NCBI GenBank assembly: GCA_949825025.1
Contig: OX463781.1
Location: forward strand, 25,001,047-25,065,046
Length of the DNA stretch: 64,000 nucleotides
Source of the DNA: Siphlonurus alternatus
Lineage: Eukaryota > Arthropoda > Insecta > Ephemeroptera > Siphlonuridae
Reading direction: 5' to 3'
A program made the translations under genes and the position numbers. Positions 25,020-35,806 of this stretch are shown here, one piece after another. The notes below the pieces were generated by a model. It was not told the DNA's origin. It ran no database searches and saw only the letters and a program-made list of their open reading frames with translations. The first letter of the stretch is position 1; every line of letters starts with the position of its first letter.

Positions 25020-26460
25020 AAAAATTTTATATTTTAAACCAAAAAACTTCAATTTTCCAAAATAAAATATAATTTAAATTTCAAAATGTTTTGTTGGTTG
25101 AATTAATGACTTGTATAGTTAGGAAATTTTATTTGCACCTCTCCCTGAAAATTACAGGTAGATTAAAGTACGCAACAATGCTTTTTTTGATTAATTTTAT
25201 ATTTTAAACCAGGAGACTTCAATTTTCCAAAATAAAATATATTTTAAATTTTAAAATGTTTTGTTGGTTGAAATACTGACTAGTAAAGTCAGGAAATGTC
25301 AGTAGTACCTCACCCTGAAAATTGCAGGTAGATTAAAGTACGCAACAATGCTTTTTTTGATTAATTTTATATTTTAAACCAGGAGACTTCAATTTTTAAA
25401 AAAAAATATATAATTTAGAATGTAAAATGTTTTGTTGGTTGAAATAATTACTGTTATTGTTAGGAAATGTCATTTGCACCTCACCCTGAAAATTACAGGT
25501 AGATTAAAGTACGCAACAATGCTTTTTTGAATAATTTTATATTTTAAACCAGGAGACTTTATTTTTTCAAAATAAAAAATAATTTAGAATTCAAAATGTT
25601 TTGTTGGTTGAAGTTATGACTGGTATTGCTAGGAAATGTCATTTGCACCTCACCCTGAAAATTACAGGTAGATTAAGTACGCAACAAAATGCTTTTTTTA
25701 ATAAATGTTATATTTTCAATCAGGAAACATTTTTTTCCAAAATAAAACATAATTTAGAATTCAAAATGTTTTGTTGTATAAAGTAATGAGTGGTATAGTT
25801 GGGAAATGTTAGTAGCACCTCACCCTGAAAATTACAAGTAGATTGAATCACGCAACAATGCTTTTTTTCATGTTTTATTATATTTAAAACCAAAAACTTG
25901 AATGAATTTTAGAATATTAAAAATAGTTGAAAATTTAAACATCTGACCATAAACTGAAATTTCATAACATAAAATATAATTAATATATGTATAATTAAAA
26001 CGAAGGGTTTTAGTTGGTGGAAGTATATAGTAATGGTTTTTATTTTTTATAGTTAGCAAATGTCTGTAGTAGGTTGCACAGAACATTGTATTTTGATTAA
26101 AATACGCAACAATGTCTTTCTTTCATTATTATTTAAAAATATAAATTGGCCTCAAAATTATGTTATTTCATCAAAATTAGGAATGCAATATTTTGTTTAA
26201 TTAAACATCTTATAATGTTAGAAATGTCACTAGAGAAACGTTCTAACAATTTCAGCTCAATTTAAATACGCAAGAATGCATATATCAATTTAATCATAAA
26301 GTATCGCACTTTAATTTTATGCATTTTTGTCTTGTCTATAGAAATAAAAGCCTATATGTTTTGTTGTTTATTTTAATGATTTGAATTGTTAGAAAATATA
26401 ATTAGAATTCGCCCTAACAATTTCAGTATCATTGAATTACGCAATAATGCTTTAGTATTA
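25020..26460 (-). repeat. Monomer array, outer part of right arm
   Basis: Continuation, beyond the nested element, of the inverted 171-bp monomers (ACGCAACAATGC at about 25170, 25350, 25510, 25680, 25850, 26105), leading to the terminal inverted repeat at about 26430-26803. Confidence 0.88.
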
Positions 26461-26811
26461 TGATTCGAAATTACGTTATTAACTTGATTTGACGAATTGA
26501 ATCAAATCATTCTTTATTTTCACTTTCCTGTCGTTGTACCTCCTTTTCTCTAACGATTGTGGCGGTCTTTCACCGCGCATGCGCAGTGCGTCGATTGCCG
26601 GCTGGAGCAAACTTCACGCGTGTAACGTCGCGTCAGCTGAGTAACCGCGTATGAAGAACATTGCACCTTCGAAATTAATTACCTCCGGTAAATCAAAATT
26701 TGCCATGTTGTGATATAACTTTTCAGATTGGGCTATTTAAGGGCTTTTAGAAAATGTAAGTTTTTTAATCAGTATCGTAACTTTCGTGGATTATAGTCTA
26801 ACCGATAGTTG

Positions 26812-27767
26812 TCCATTAATTGTGCTATAGCGATGAAATCTTGGGCTCTAGCGGATATGGGTCCATAAAATTGCTCATTATTATTATTATTATAATTGCA
26901 CCCTTCATTCTCAAAAGAGATATTATAGCAGCACAAACAAACAGATGAAGCACCGTGCGGAATTTTTAGGCCCGCCACAGACTGTGGGCCCGCTTAGATA
27001 CATAAGCTGTGTTTACCTTGCGGGTGGCGGGTGACCACGTCTAGCATGACGTCATGTCGGCCATGTGAGAGGGGTATCGTTGGAGGGGATTTGTGAAGAG
27101 ATAGGGACAACCGGTGCTGCCTTCTGTAGTCGCCATACTGTCACCATTAAATACTTGCCGTACTTTGGGGGGAAACAATCAGAAAAAACGGGAACAACAA
27201 TCCTGCTCGGTGCTCCGTCTGTTTGTCTGTGATGGCACCTTGTAGCACGCTCAACTTCAATGCACTGACTATTCTAAGTCCAGTACTGCCTTAGAGCCGC
27301 TAACTTCATCTGAATATTGACTAACTACCTGTACACCCGTAGCTCGGCTAACTTACTCACACGGTCCAAACACAAGGGATTCTCCATAGAGTCTCGCTCA
27401 CAGGCTAAACACGTATTGAGTACTATCTCGAAGATGATGATCAACTACGGGTGTCTAATAGCCTCCACTATATGACTCGTAATATCAATGTAACTATTAG
27501 GCCAGGCAAAAGTCTTCAGGAAAAACACGTATTATTATTAATACCGTTCAATTTATTAATGCTTTGCACTTACAACAGGTAAGAGTTGATTTCACATTAC
27601 ATATAATATACACCATATAATTTACTTAAAACCCCTTCAAAATACATATATTATATCCAATGTTGAGTTGCAACTAGTACAAATATAAGACCAAATAATC
27701 ATGTAGGCAAACTCATACAGATATATCACAGACGAACAATCACCCACCTACGTCGCCTCTCCATTTC
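26812..27767. other. Unassigned intergenic DNA
   Basis: Mostly unique-looking sequence of higher GC (26930-27500) without a convincing open frame or repeat termini. The frame at 26769-26978 overlaps the transposon end. I see nothing to annotate. Confidence 0.4.
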
Positions 27768-27769
27768 TA

Positions 27770-29757
27770 CCCTTGTAAAACACTATTATACTCAAGTATA
27801 CTTGCAAAGTTTAATTATTAATTATACTAAAGTATAATATATTATTAATTATTTTATTATAATAACTTTGTATGTATTATTATACTTTAGAAGTATACAA
27901 AGCATAGAAAAAAGTATAATAAATTAATGATAAATTATACTAATTAAAACATTAAAATTATAATATTGTATAATTATAATATTACAGGATTATAATAAAA
28001 TAAGTATATTAAATTATAATTAATTATAATTTTATTATTATACAAGATGGCTACTATTAAAAACAAATGAGCATCAGAAAGCGTTGTAAAAATTTAGTCA
28101 GCTGATGGGAAATTTCTGTGAACACGACGATGGCGTCATTTGATGAAAATACAGAAAAATTACGGGAAGTATCCATAATTGATTTTCTTCTTGTTAATAT
28201 TTACATTCATTAAGGTAAAAGGATGAGTTTTGATGATTTTCTTTTATAATTAAAGATCAAGCTTTTTGTTGAGAAATTTTACAATGCAAGTTTAGTCACG
28301 ACCTCAAACCTCCTTGATCCATGCACGCTTGCTCTATAAATTTAACATTGCACCCGGGATGATGCTATTATTGCTAACTGCTCCAATTTTGATCTGGATC
28401 AAAATTTCTGGTATCTGGTAGTTCTTGTACTACTTAACACATATATATAATATTGGTCTTTTATGTCCGTTAGTGCATAATTTTCATTTGTTCTATATAT
28501 TATTTTCTTCTTTTTATATTACGCCATGCTAATACTTTTAGTTGCTGTATTAAAAAAAATTATGTATGAATAGTTATTTGGCTGATAATAAAAAAAACAA
28601 CAGATTTTGACAATTTTCATGGCGTGTACTCGGCGGACAAATTATTTTTTTCGTGCCAAAGCGACAAAAGTCAAACGGGGATAATAACCATATGATCTTA
28701 TGTGCAATATTGACCTCTCTGTTATATAAGGTGAATGCAATTAGGAGCTTGAAAAATATATAAAATAAAGCTCATTGTTGCAATCATGTACATGAAATAG
28801 AAGACATAGATGTCTTATTATTTCACACAAAATCTTGGTAACTTATTATATTGTTCATTATTGCAGACGTGGGACGATTTACTAATTTTTATGCTATTTC
28901 AATTATAGAAACTATACTAAGTATAATAATTTTAGTATATTTAGTATAATAAATTTAATATAATTAAGTATAATAAATTTGTGATATATCAAACATTTAT
29001 TATAATAAATTTAGTATACTAAGTATACTAAATTATACGAAATAAGTATTATAATTATACTTTTTTTATCATACCAAAGTATACTTTATTATAGCTGGAA
29101 GTATACGGGTCTTTCACCATACGTCACAAAAACATGACGTCACGTGAATGTAGGCAAAAAGCACCTATTTAACATGGTAGTAACATACCAAAAACTATTT
29201 ATTTTCTGCAATATGACAATTGTGATACCTTTGACAATTATTTTATTTGATAGATTGAAATGTCAAGTAAATGGAAAAAAATACAATATTTGCCAATGAT
29301 ATCTGTGAAAAATACAATAAATCATTAAATAAAATGTAAATCTACTCCAAATTTCACGTCAATAATGACCATTTTACGACACTTATGCACTGATATTGAC
29401 CCTAACATTCTGAAAAAATATCAGCCAATCACCGACCATTGCTTTCCCCGCGGACTTTTGAATACGAGGGGGAAACGGCACAACAAAGAATAATGATAAA
29501 GAAACTAGGTAAAATAAAAAAAATGTATATGTTCAAGTTATGTATATTCATTTCTTACGTATATATTATTGTTAAAAAAAAATTAAAAATATATTAAATT
29601 AGGAGCAATAAATCAAGTGATTCCAGTTCCCCCTAAGTACCTACTGATGAATGTAAACAACAACAAAGCCAAGCAAACACCGTATACTATTTTTATTATA
29701 TTATACTTTTTTAATGTATGATAAAGTATACTAAATTATAAGTTATTTTTACAAGGG
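27770..29757. mobile_element. TA-flanked AT-rich element, about 2 kb
   Basis: TA-CCCTTGTAAAA at 27768-27780 and TTTTACAAGGG-TA at 29747-29759 give inverted termini with a TA duplication, as for Tc1/mariner-type and some other DNA elements. The interior is AT-rich with TATACTAAATTATA-like strings and contains at 29098-29690 the inverted partner of the 6585-7195 repeat. No coding frame. Confidence 0.7.
29098..29690 (-). repeat. Dispersed repeat, copy B (inverted to 6585-7195)
   Basis: Reverse complement of 6585-7195 over about 600 bases, beginning CGGGTCTTTCACCATACGTC. It lies inside the TA-flanked element at 27770-29757. Confidence 0.8.
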
Positions 29758-29857
29758 TAGGCTCAAATGCGGGGGCCTGGACACACATGCAGCTTAGTGG
29801 AACAACCAACACATATGGGAAAACAGTGCAGAAATATTCTAAGTACCGTCTTAGATG

Positions 29858-30070
29858 TTGCGCGTATAAGTCCCAGACTTCTTAGGGAAATATTACAAGT
29901 CCCAGATCTTCTTAGAGAAATATTACAAGTCCCAGATCTTCTTAGAGAAATATTACAAGTCCCAGATCTTCTTAGAGGAATACTTACAAGTCCGAGATCT
30001 TCTTAGAGAAATGTCGCAAGTCCCAGATTTCTCATATGCGAGAAATATCACAAGTCCCAGAACTCTCACG
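29858..30070 (+). repeat. 30-bp minisatellite 1
   Basis: Six to seven copies of a 30-base unit containing CAAGTCCCAGATCTTCTTAG, increasingly diverged after 29985. The plus-strand frame through it (29767-30006) simply translates the repeat (REILQVPDLL). Confidence 0.9.
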
Positions 30071-30114
30071 AGAATAATACTCCAAGTCCCAAACCTACAT
30101 TCGTAGAGTAGACA

Positions 30115-30255
30115 TCAAACCTTTCTCAGGTGATGTGGACTTAACACCTCTCTCAGGTAAACTGGACTTCACACCTTTCTCAGGTGGTAGAGACTTCAAA
30201 CCTTTCTCAGGTTGACTGGACTTAAAACCTTTCTCAGGTTAACCTTTCCCAGGTT
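30115..30255 (+). repeat. About 30-bp minisatellite 2
   Basis: Four to five copies of a unit containing CCTTTCTCAGGT and TGGACTT, adjacent to but different from minisatellite 1. Confidence 0.85.
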
Positions 30256-30545
30256 GTATCCACCAGCTCGCCCGCCGAGCCAGTGCCAGTCTCTAGCTCT
30301 ATTATGCAATATTATGAATATTATGCAAGGTTTCTTTATACAGGTTAAGACACGCACGCATTTCGTGTGTCAATTTCGTTAAATTTTCAGGCCACATTGT
30401 ACCGCGAAATTTCAAAAATAGCATTGCATGATGGGCGCATTCAAAGTTTCGCGGCACGATGTGGCCAAAAATACTTGAACGTGATTGGCTTAGCCCTTTA
30501 ACATTGGTCCAATCGGTGGCTTAACCTTGTATAAAGGAACGTTGA

Positions 30546-30857
30546 TATTATGCAAGGACGCTACAGTAAGGATAAGTCACGGAGCTGCTGCTCCCTATAC
30601 GGGCAGTGGCGAACTAGAAAAAAAGAATTGAACATCGCCTTTTTGGAGCCAAAACGCCGTCCGAAATGCGCAAAAAGCGTGTTCGAAAACCGAAGGAGTA
30701 CTCCGTGCAGGTTTACGAACATGCTTTTTGCGCATTTCGGACGGCGTTTGACGGCGTTTTGGCTCCAAAAAGGCGATGTTCAATTCTTTTTTTCTAGTTC
30801 GCCACTGCCCGTATAGGGGACAGCAGCGTCCGTGACTTATCCTTACTGTAGCGTCCT
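30546..30857. mobile_element. Hairpin MITE
   Basis: Begins GGACGCTACAGTAAGGATAA and ends with the complement; the whole 312 bases fold into a long near-perfect hairpin (arms share GGCAGTGGCGAACTAG and CCAAAACGCCGTC). It is flanked by TTGATATTATGCAA on both sides, which is either a target duplication or the junction of adjoining tandem repeats. Confidence 0.85.
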
Positions 30858-31278
30858 TGATATTATGCAAGGTTTCTTTATACAGGTTAAGACACGTACG
30901 CATTTCGTGCGTCAATTTCGTTAAATTTTCAGGCCACATTGTACCGCGAAATTTCAAAAATAGCATTGCATGATGGGCGCATTCAAAGTTTCGCGGCACG
31001 ATGTGGCCAAAAATACTTGAACGTGATTGGCTTAGCCCTTTAACATTGGTCCAATCGGTGGCTTAACCTGTATAAAGGAACGTTGATATTATGCAAGGTT
31101 GGCTTTATACAGGTTAAGCCACGTGCGTATTTCGTGCGTCATTTTCCCACTATTTCCAGGACCTATTGCACCGCGAAAATTCAAAAATAGCATTGCATCA
31201 TGGGCGCATTCAAATTTTCGCGGCACAATGGGTCCTGGAATACTTGAATCTGATTGGCTAAGCCCGTTAACATTAGTC

Positions 31279-31841
31279 TTCTTCTTCTTACAATTGTTGG
31301 AAGGAGCCTAAACGGCTATAATTCCACGTACTGAGTAACTTGGATCAATTGTATAGTTGAACTGTTTTTTGCAGGGTCTTGTAAAGGATAATGGACGAAC
31401 AATGGATAGGATGATTATGGAATGTGGGATGCAAGGTGATGATGGAAGTGGTACCTATATGCCCACCACGTGTTACCGTGGGTGAACCAAAACCACACAA
31501 GGAATTGGTTGGATTTTAGGACATTGGGTTGACGGTGTGGTGTGGGGTGCAATAATGTAGGTTGATGATGCAGGCGACAACATGCAAGGAATGGCAGGAA
31601 TTTGAAAGATTCTCAACGTGTCGACTCCTGTGGGCCGACCGAAGAGCAGGGTCAAAGTAGGATTATGTGGATGCGGTGAGGCGAGATAATGATTATGAAT
31701 CAAATTGACTGGGGATAGGAGTATAGAAATCAAGACGATTAATATATAGAATAGGATAGGGATAGTTACCAGGAGAGGACAGACAATTTGAGCGGAGAGT
31801 CACGTCGGCGTTGCTCACTCTGGCGCGCCATCTTGATTCTC
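31279..31841 (-). mobile_element. Retroposed segment with 16-bp target duplication
   Basis: CCCGTTAACATTAGTC occurs at 31263-31278 and 31842-31857, exactly flanking 563 bases inserted in a hairpin MITE. A-rich TAAGAAGAA at the minus-strand 3' end and a long duplication imply target-primed reverse transcription. The minus-strand 5' end reads AATCAAGATGGCGCGCCAGA, typical of a LINE or host mRNA start. I cannot assign the family. Confidence 0.75.
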
Positions 31842-31900
31842 CCCGTTAACATTAGTCAAATCGGAGGCTTAACCTGTATAAAGCCAACCTTGATATTATG

Positions 31901-32952
31901 AACCGCCTCCTGGCGCCATCTGTGATCATTTATATGAACTGCTTAATAAAGCCAAAATTATACTGGAACTTTAAATATTAAACATTAGCATAAATATACC
32001 ATTATATATTATATTACCATGCTGAAAAAATAACATAATTATTAAGCATTTAACAGAAAAGATTTGCAACTTTGACATTTAATTTAAAACTTATTAATAA
32101 CCCATATTTTACTGTATTAATAATATTGAAAATAAAACAATTTTTATAACCGTGAATAATATAATTTACCACCAAAATATAACATGAACATACGAGTTTT
32201 GGTCGATGGTCGTGTCAAAATCTTGGTAGGCACTTTACAAATTCGCTCACTTAAAATAAACGCGAATATATTTAAACCCTTTTAAAAAGCCACCGCTACA
32301 ATGGCATAGCAGTATATACAGTATGCACATTAACAAATATGGTGCATGTATATTATATACTTTTCTCAGTATAACAATATGTTCACTCCACCTCCTTTTC
32401 TATCCTATTAAATAGTAACCTTATCATCCAGTCACCTTAATTTTCTGCTCTCGATTATCTCAAGGGTTGTCAGGTACCCAAGAATGTATGGCCTTTCCTG
32501 GCCACCCTCGATCTACCCCTGTTCACAGATTCTACTCCTTGAGACTTGAGAAGATAAAATTATACTGTAGTCATATGAGAAAGTTACTAAAAAATTTAAA
32601 TTAAATTAAAAAAAAAAAAATGAACAACAATTTTTGTACATAAGATTTAATTTTTTTTAATTTTATGTACAGTCTGTAGTCCATAAAAACGTTGCAAGCT
32701 TTTCATGTACTTCCCTTTGGCTGTGGTTGCTACAGCAGAAAATCGTGTGAATACCGTAGAATACTAGAATGTGCTGCAAGAAATCATGAGGTTCTACAAC
32801 ATACTGCGGCATTTTATCAACAACACCTACTTTGGCATCTTGCAGTGTGATTTCATAACAATTTCAGACAGCACCATTATAAAGTACAAAATAATAAAAA
32901 TTGTATAGATACAGCATGCTTTTACATATCCTGTACAGCATGCATAATAAAT
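31901..32952. other. AT-rich intergenic DNA upstream of imd
   Basis: No gene or clear repeat boundary. A short A-run and an inverted AT stretch (32610-32670) are present. A 5' noncoding imd exon may lie here or beyond but cannot be placed. Confidence 0.35.
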
Positions 32953-33320
32953 AATAATACGCTCTGTGGTGTAGTGGTTAGAGCACCTGACTTTGGTCCG
33001 AGAGGTCCCCGATTCAATTCCCGAACACAACAGACTTTTCGTGACTTGGGATGGGTGTGACTGATTACTAGATGAGAGAGTTGGTAAGAGAAAGGCAGCT
33101 TACAGATGTCTATACTTTGTTGCCCTGCAGTCTTGCACTGCCACTGCAGCTAGGCTGCACAGATCTGGTAGTAGGTGTCCAGAAGAGTGCAGGAAAGGGT
33201 TCTGGAGTCTGGTAAGCCCCAGGTCGGTTGCAAGATAACTCTTACACACAAGGTTAAATACCTGGCCACACCCGAAAGGATAAAATGGAACCAAGGATAT
33301 TAACTTTAACTTTAACATAA
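32953..33320 (+). mobile_element. tRNA-derived SINE
   Basis: The head GCTCTGTGGTGTAGTGGTTAG (A box) and CCCCGATTCAATTCCCG (B box) is tRNA-like but its anticodon stem does not pair. A tRNA-unrelated body follows (GTGACTTGGGATGGGTGTGA and on) and the end is a short tandem TTAACTT repeat. It lies just upstream of the first imd coding exon. Confidence 0.7.
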
Positions 33321-33481
33321 TTTACAGTATATAGAATATGTGATTCACGCTCGTGTTGTAGATTTTATAGGTACAGTATATAAAATAGTATCTCAATAAA
33401 CAAAATTTCTCCTTAAATAATGAAAAGTAATATCAACTCTGCACTCATTAATCTAAAACTTTTCACTCTTTTCATTGCAGC

Positions 33482-33665
33482 ATGATGGCGAGCCAAAGAA
33501 ATCTACCTGAAATCGCCCAAGATGCAGTCCCCAGAACCAATCCTTTACCAACTGAACTACAACCATTAGTCAGTCAAGAAGTTGCTAGTGCATTGCCTGC
33601 TGAGGTGGTGGGTTTATCTGCTACAACAGTTAATATGCTTAACAACACCACAAATAATGGACCAG
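33482..33665 (+). CDS. imd: imd, coding exon 1
   Basis: Start of the adaptor of the arthropod immune deficiency pathway, which links peptidoglycan receptors to FADD, the caspase Dredd and NF-kB Relish in the cytoplasm. Acceptor TTCATTGCAG| precedes ATGATG (33482), so the leader comes from an upstream exon; Met2 is an alternative start. 61 codons plus one base end at CCAG|GTACGA. The N-terminus contains IAQD followed by AVPR, at the position where Drosophila IMD has its Dredd cleavage site and IAP-binding sequence (see findings). The rest of this exon is probably disordered. Phases across all four exons agree, giving 217 residues, somewhat shorter than fly IMD. Confidence 0.85.
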
Positions 33666-33726
33666 GTACGAAAGTTTCCTTATTGGATAAAATTTATGCA
33701 TTTATAACAGTTATTAAGCAATGACT

Positions 33727-33998
33727 CAAACACTGTTTCCGCCACCTTGCTGTAGCTCGGCAGATAGCAGCAAGCACTCTTCATTGGCAATTTATATGAC
33801 TTTTTAACTTGCCAGGTAAGTGTCCCACTGGTTGGTCAGATAGCTCAGACGTTGACCAGTACTATGCACCTCATACATAAAGTGCGTACCTACCAATAAG
33901 CCAAAGTACCTTACGGGCTGAACCGTCATATCCGCCTCTGATAACGTGTGCTCGCCACTATCTACCAAGCCATAGCAAGGTGACAGAAACAGTGTTTG
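33727..33998. mobile_element. MITE in imd intron 1
   Basis: CAAACACTGTTTCCGCCACC at the left and the imperfect complement ending CAGTGTTTG at the right; about 45 bases of each arm pair imperfectly (CACCTTGCT, AGATAG). No coding potential. Confidence 0.75.
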
Positions 33999-34683
33999 TC
34001 CAATCGCTCTAAAGAATTTTAAGAACTGATAATAAAAATTAATTAAAATTCTTCAACTTTAACTTATTATCTTCAATACATCCCCCAGTTTTAATGATCA
34101 ATCCTCCCCATATGTAACCTGACCCCTTTAAACCTACCTGCTCACTCAATTCATTAAGTCCCTCAGTATTCCTAGTCACCTTGAACCTTGAACATTGCTG
34201 TACCAAGATAACAACATCTCCAGAGACTCCCACCCTGTTTATCATCTACAGCATCTTGTGTATCTTCACATGTGTAATGAATCCAACTTTGACTTTCTTG
34301 ACTATCCCTCAAAACAACCTCAATCAATGCCACAAGCCCATTATTATCATAAAAAACTTTTTTTTTTTAAATTAAGAATTATTACATTTATTGTACATAT
34401 TGCATGCATCCACCACTTGTTCTTTTTTATGTACATACATACATAACATGACGACATATCCCTTTACGGGGTAAGCCAGCAGCATTATTACCTCGGCCGT
34501 CTACAAATTGCCCTCCAAAGCACTCGATTCTTGCATACTCCACTTGCTTCAGAAATACTCATAACACTCTTTTGCCTTCTGCACTCTCTATTGATTTTTT
34601 ATGTATGTACAGTATATGTTGCAAATATATATATATATTATATATTTGTATACCAATTATGTGGAAAATCTCGTATGTTTCAG

Positions 34684-34836
34684 AAAATGTAATGATCATT
34701 TCTAAATGCAAGGGCGTGCATGTGGGCAATACTTACAGCAATAAGTGCAATATAACATTAAATAAGAAAGAAGAAAGAAAGAGAAAGAAGAAGCCGTCTT
34801 CTCCAAAACCTCGCACACCTACTCAAGATATACAAG
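34684..34836 (+). CDS. imd: imd exon 2 (RHIM-like motif)
   Basis: Acceptor TGTTTCAG|, donor CAAG|GTAAAT, 153 bases, joining as Glu (G|AA) and exiting in phase 1. It encodes VMIISKCKGVHVGNTYSNKC followed by NITL, which matches the RHIM core pattern (I/V-Q-I/V-G then N/Y and a beta strand), with His replacing Gln. It is followed by a highly basic stretch (KKEERKRKKK) and a Pro/Ser-rich linker. In flies the cryptic RHIM of IMD drives amyloid assembly with PGRP-LC/LE; the same role is inferred here. Confidence 0.85.
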
Positions 34837-35166
34837 GTAAATTTGATGCTGGGCTGCTCTTGACAATACTGTGTACTTCTTCTTTGCATTAATGAATAAG
34901 TACATTAGATACAAACAATCTTCCTTGTAACAGCATTATTTAAGTTTTTATTTTTGCATATCATTTACTTATTTTATTTTATTGTGTAGAAAGAAGAATA
35001 ATCTTGCCATGTTATTTATTTTTTTGGGGGGGGGGTAGAGAGAGGGGGATTAATGAGGGCCAAATAATCAACCTGATTTATAAACCATATTAAGTAAAAG
35101 TTAGTTTCTACCTCATTTCACTGATAAAAAACAACCTTCAGGGAATGTTGCTAGACGTTTGATCTC

Positions 35167-35322
35167 CAGGCGCGGATCCAGGGGGGAAGCCCCCCCCCCC
35201 CCCCCGAAATTTTGGATTTAACATGGGCAATATAGGCATTTTCCCCACTCCAATTTTTTTTTAACATTGGCCTTATGGAGGCACCCCCCCCCCCCCCAAA
35301 TTTTTTCCTGGATCCGCGCCTG
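35167..35322. mobile_element. hAT-like MITE in imd intron 2
   Basis: CAGGCGCGGATCCAGG at the left and its complement at the right, with C-runs next to each terminus. CAGG-GCGGATCC-type ends are common in animal hAT-derived MITEs. I do not see an exact 8-bp duplication. Confidence 0.75.
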
Positions 35323-35654
35323 ATTCCAACTGAGTGAGGCTTGTAGGTGCTGCATCAGTTGCTCTATTCCACTCTTCATGACTACAGTATATGGCACAAT
35401 ACAGTTCAAAGGTCACTCCCAGGAGTAGCCCTATTATGAAACTTGAAATTTTAAAACTTTGCAGGAAGGTTAAAACTCACAAATATTGACAAATATTTAC
35501 AGAGTTAGTTACACTTTTTCATACCTATAATTGTTTTTTACTCTTGATCTAATTAAATATTGAAGAACTATTTTCTTTGTCTAGTTCACTCTTCTATCAA
35601 ATAATGCAAAAATTACACCTGGCTTAATTGCTAAGTGCATGTGTATGCTTGCAG

Positions 35655-35806
35655 TTCTGCTGAGCAGCTCAGAAGTTGTCACCACTGCCCATGTGAAGGA
35701 TGTGAGGATTGGCAAACCATGGCGGTTTGTCATGAGAAATCTTGGTCTCGACGATGTTGAAATTGAGAACAAGCATGAGGAATGTATCCACAAGGGCATA
35801 CCAGAG
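35655..35806 (+). CDS. imd: imd exon 3 (death domain, first half)
   Basis: Acceptor CTTGCAG|, donor CCAGAG|GTCAGT. It reads LLSSSEVVTTAHVKDVRIGK, then PWRFVMRNLGLDDVEIENKH, a typical death-domain start (helix with W-R-x-x-x-R-x-L-G-L, then D-x-x-I-E). Phase 0 exit joins VVYQLL in exon 4. Confidence 0.88.

Larger units (their letters stand above)
12785..26803. mobile_element. 14 kb inverted-repeat transposon with 8-bp target duplication
   Basis: GATAGTTG occurs at 12777-12784 and 26804-26811, immediately outside inverted termini that share GGTTAGACTATAATCCACGA; the left end has six extra bases, GGTGGG. The terminal 350-400 bases of each side are near-identical inverted copies containing GCGCATGCGCGGTGAAAGAC. 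Inward, each arm is an array of about 171-bp monomers. After removing the nested 6.2 kb element the arms are about 3.8 and 4.1 kb, meeting near 16.55 kb. No transposase is visible. An 8-bp duplication fits hAT, P or Merlin and is near MULE; I leave it unclassified. Confidence 0.8.
30310..31900. repeat. Three tandem hairpin MITEs interrupted by two insertions
   Basis: Copies at about 30310-30545, 30858-31096 and 31097-31278 plus 31858-31900. Each starts TTTATACAGGTTAAG and ends with its complement, with inner inverted segments CGCGAAATTTC/GTTTCGCGGCAC. Neighbouring copies share the junction TTGATATTATGCAA. A 312-base hairpin (30546-30857) sits between copies 1 and 2 and a retroposed segment (31279-31841) splits copy 3. 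Confidence 0.85.

Noticed and set aside
29767..30006. 79-aa repetitive protein
   Set aside because: Direct translation of a 30-bp minisatellite; no independent evidence of coding.
30595..30999. Frames of 88-134 aa on both strands
   Set aside because: They are two strands of one hairpin MITE and neighbouring MITEs.
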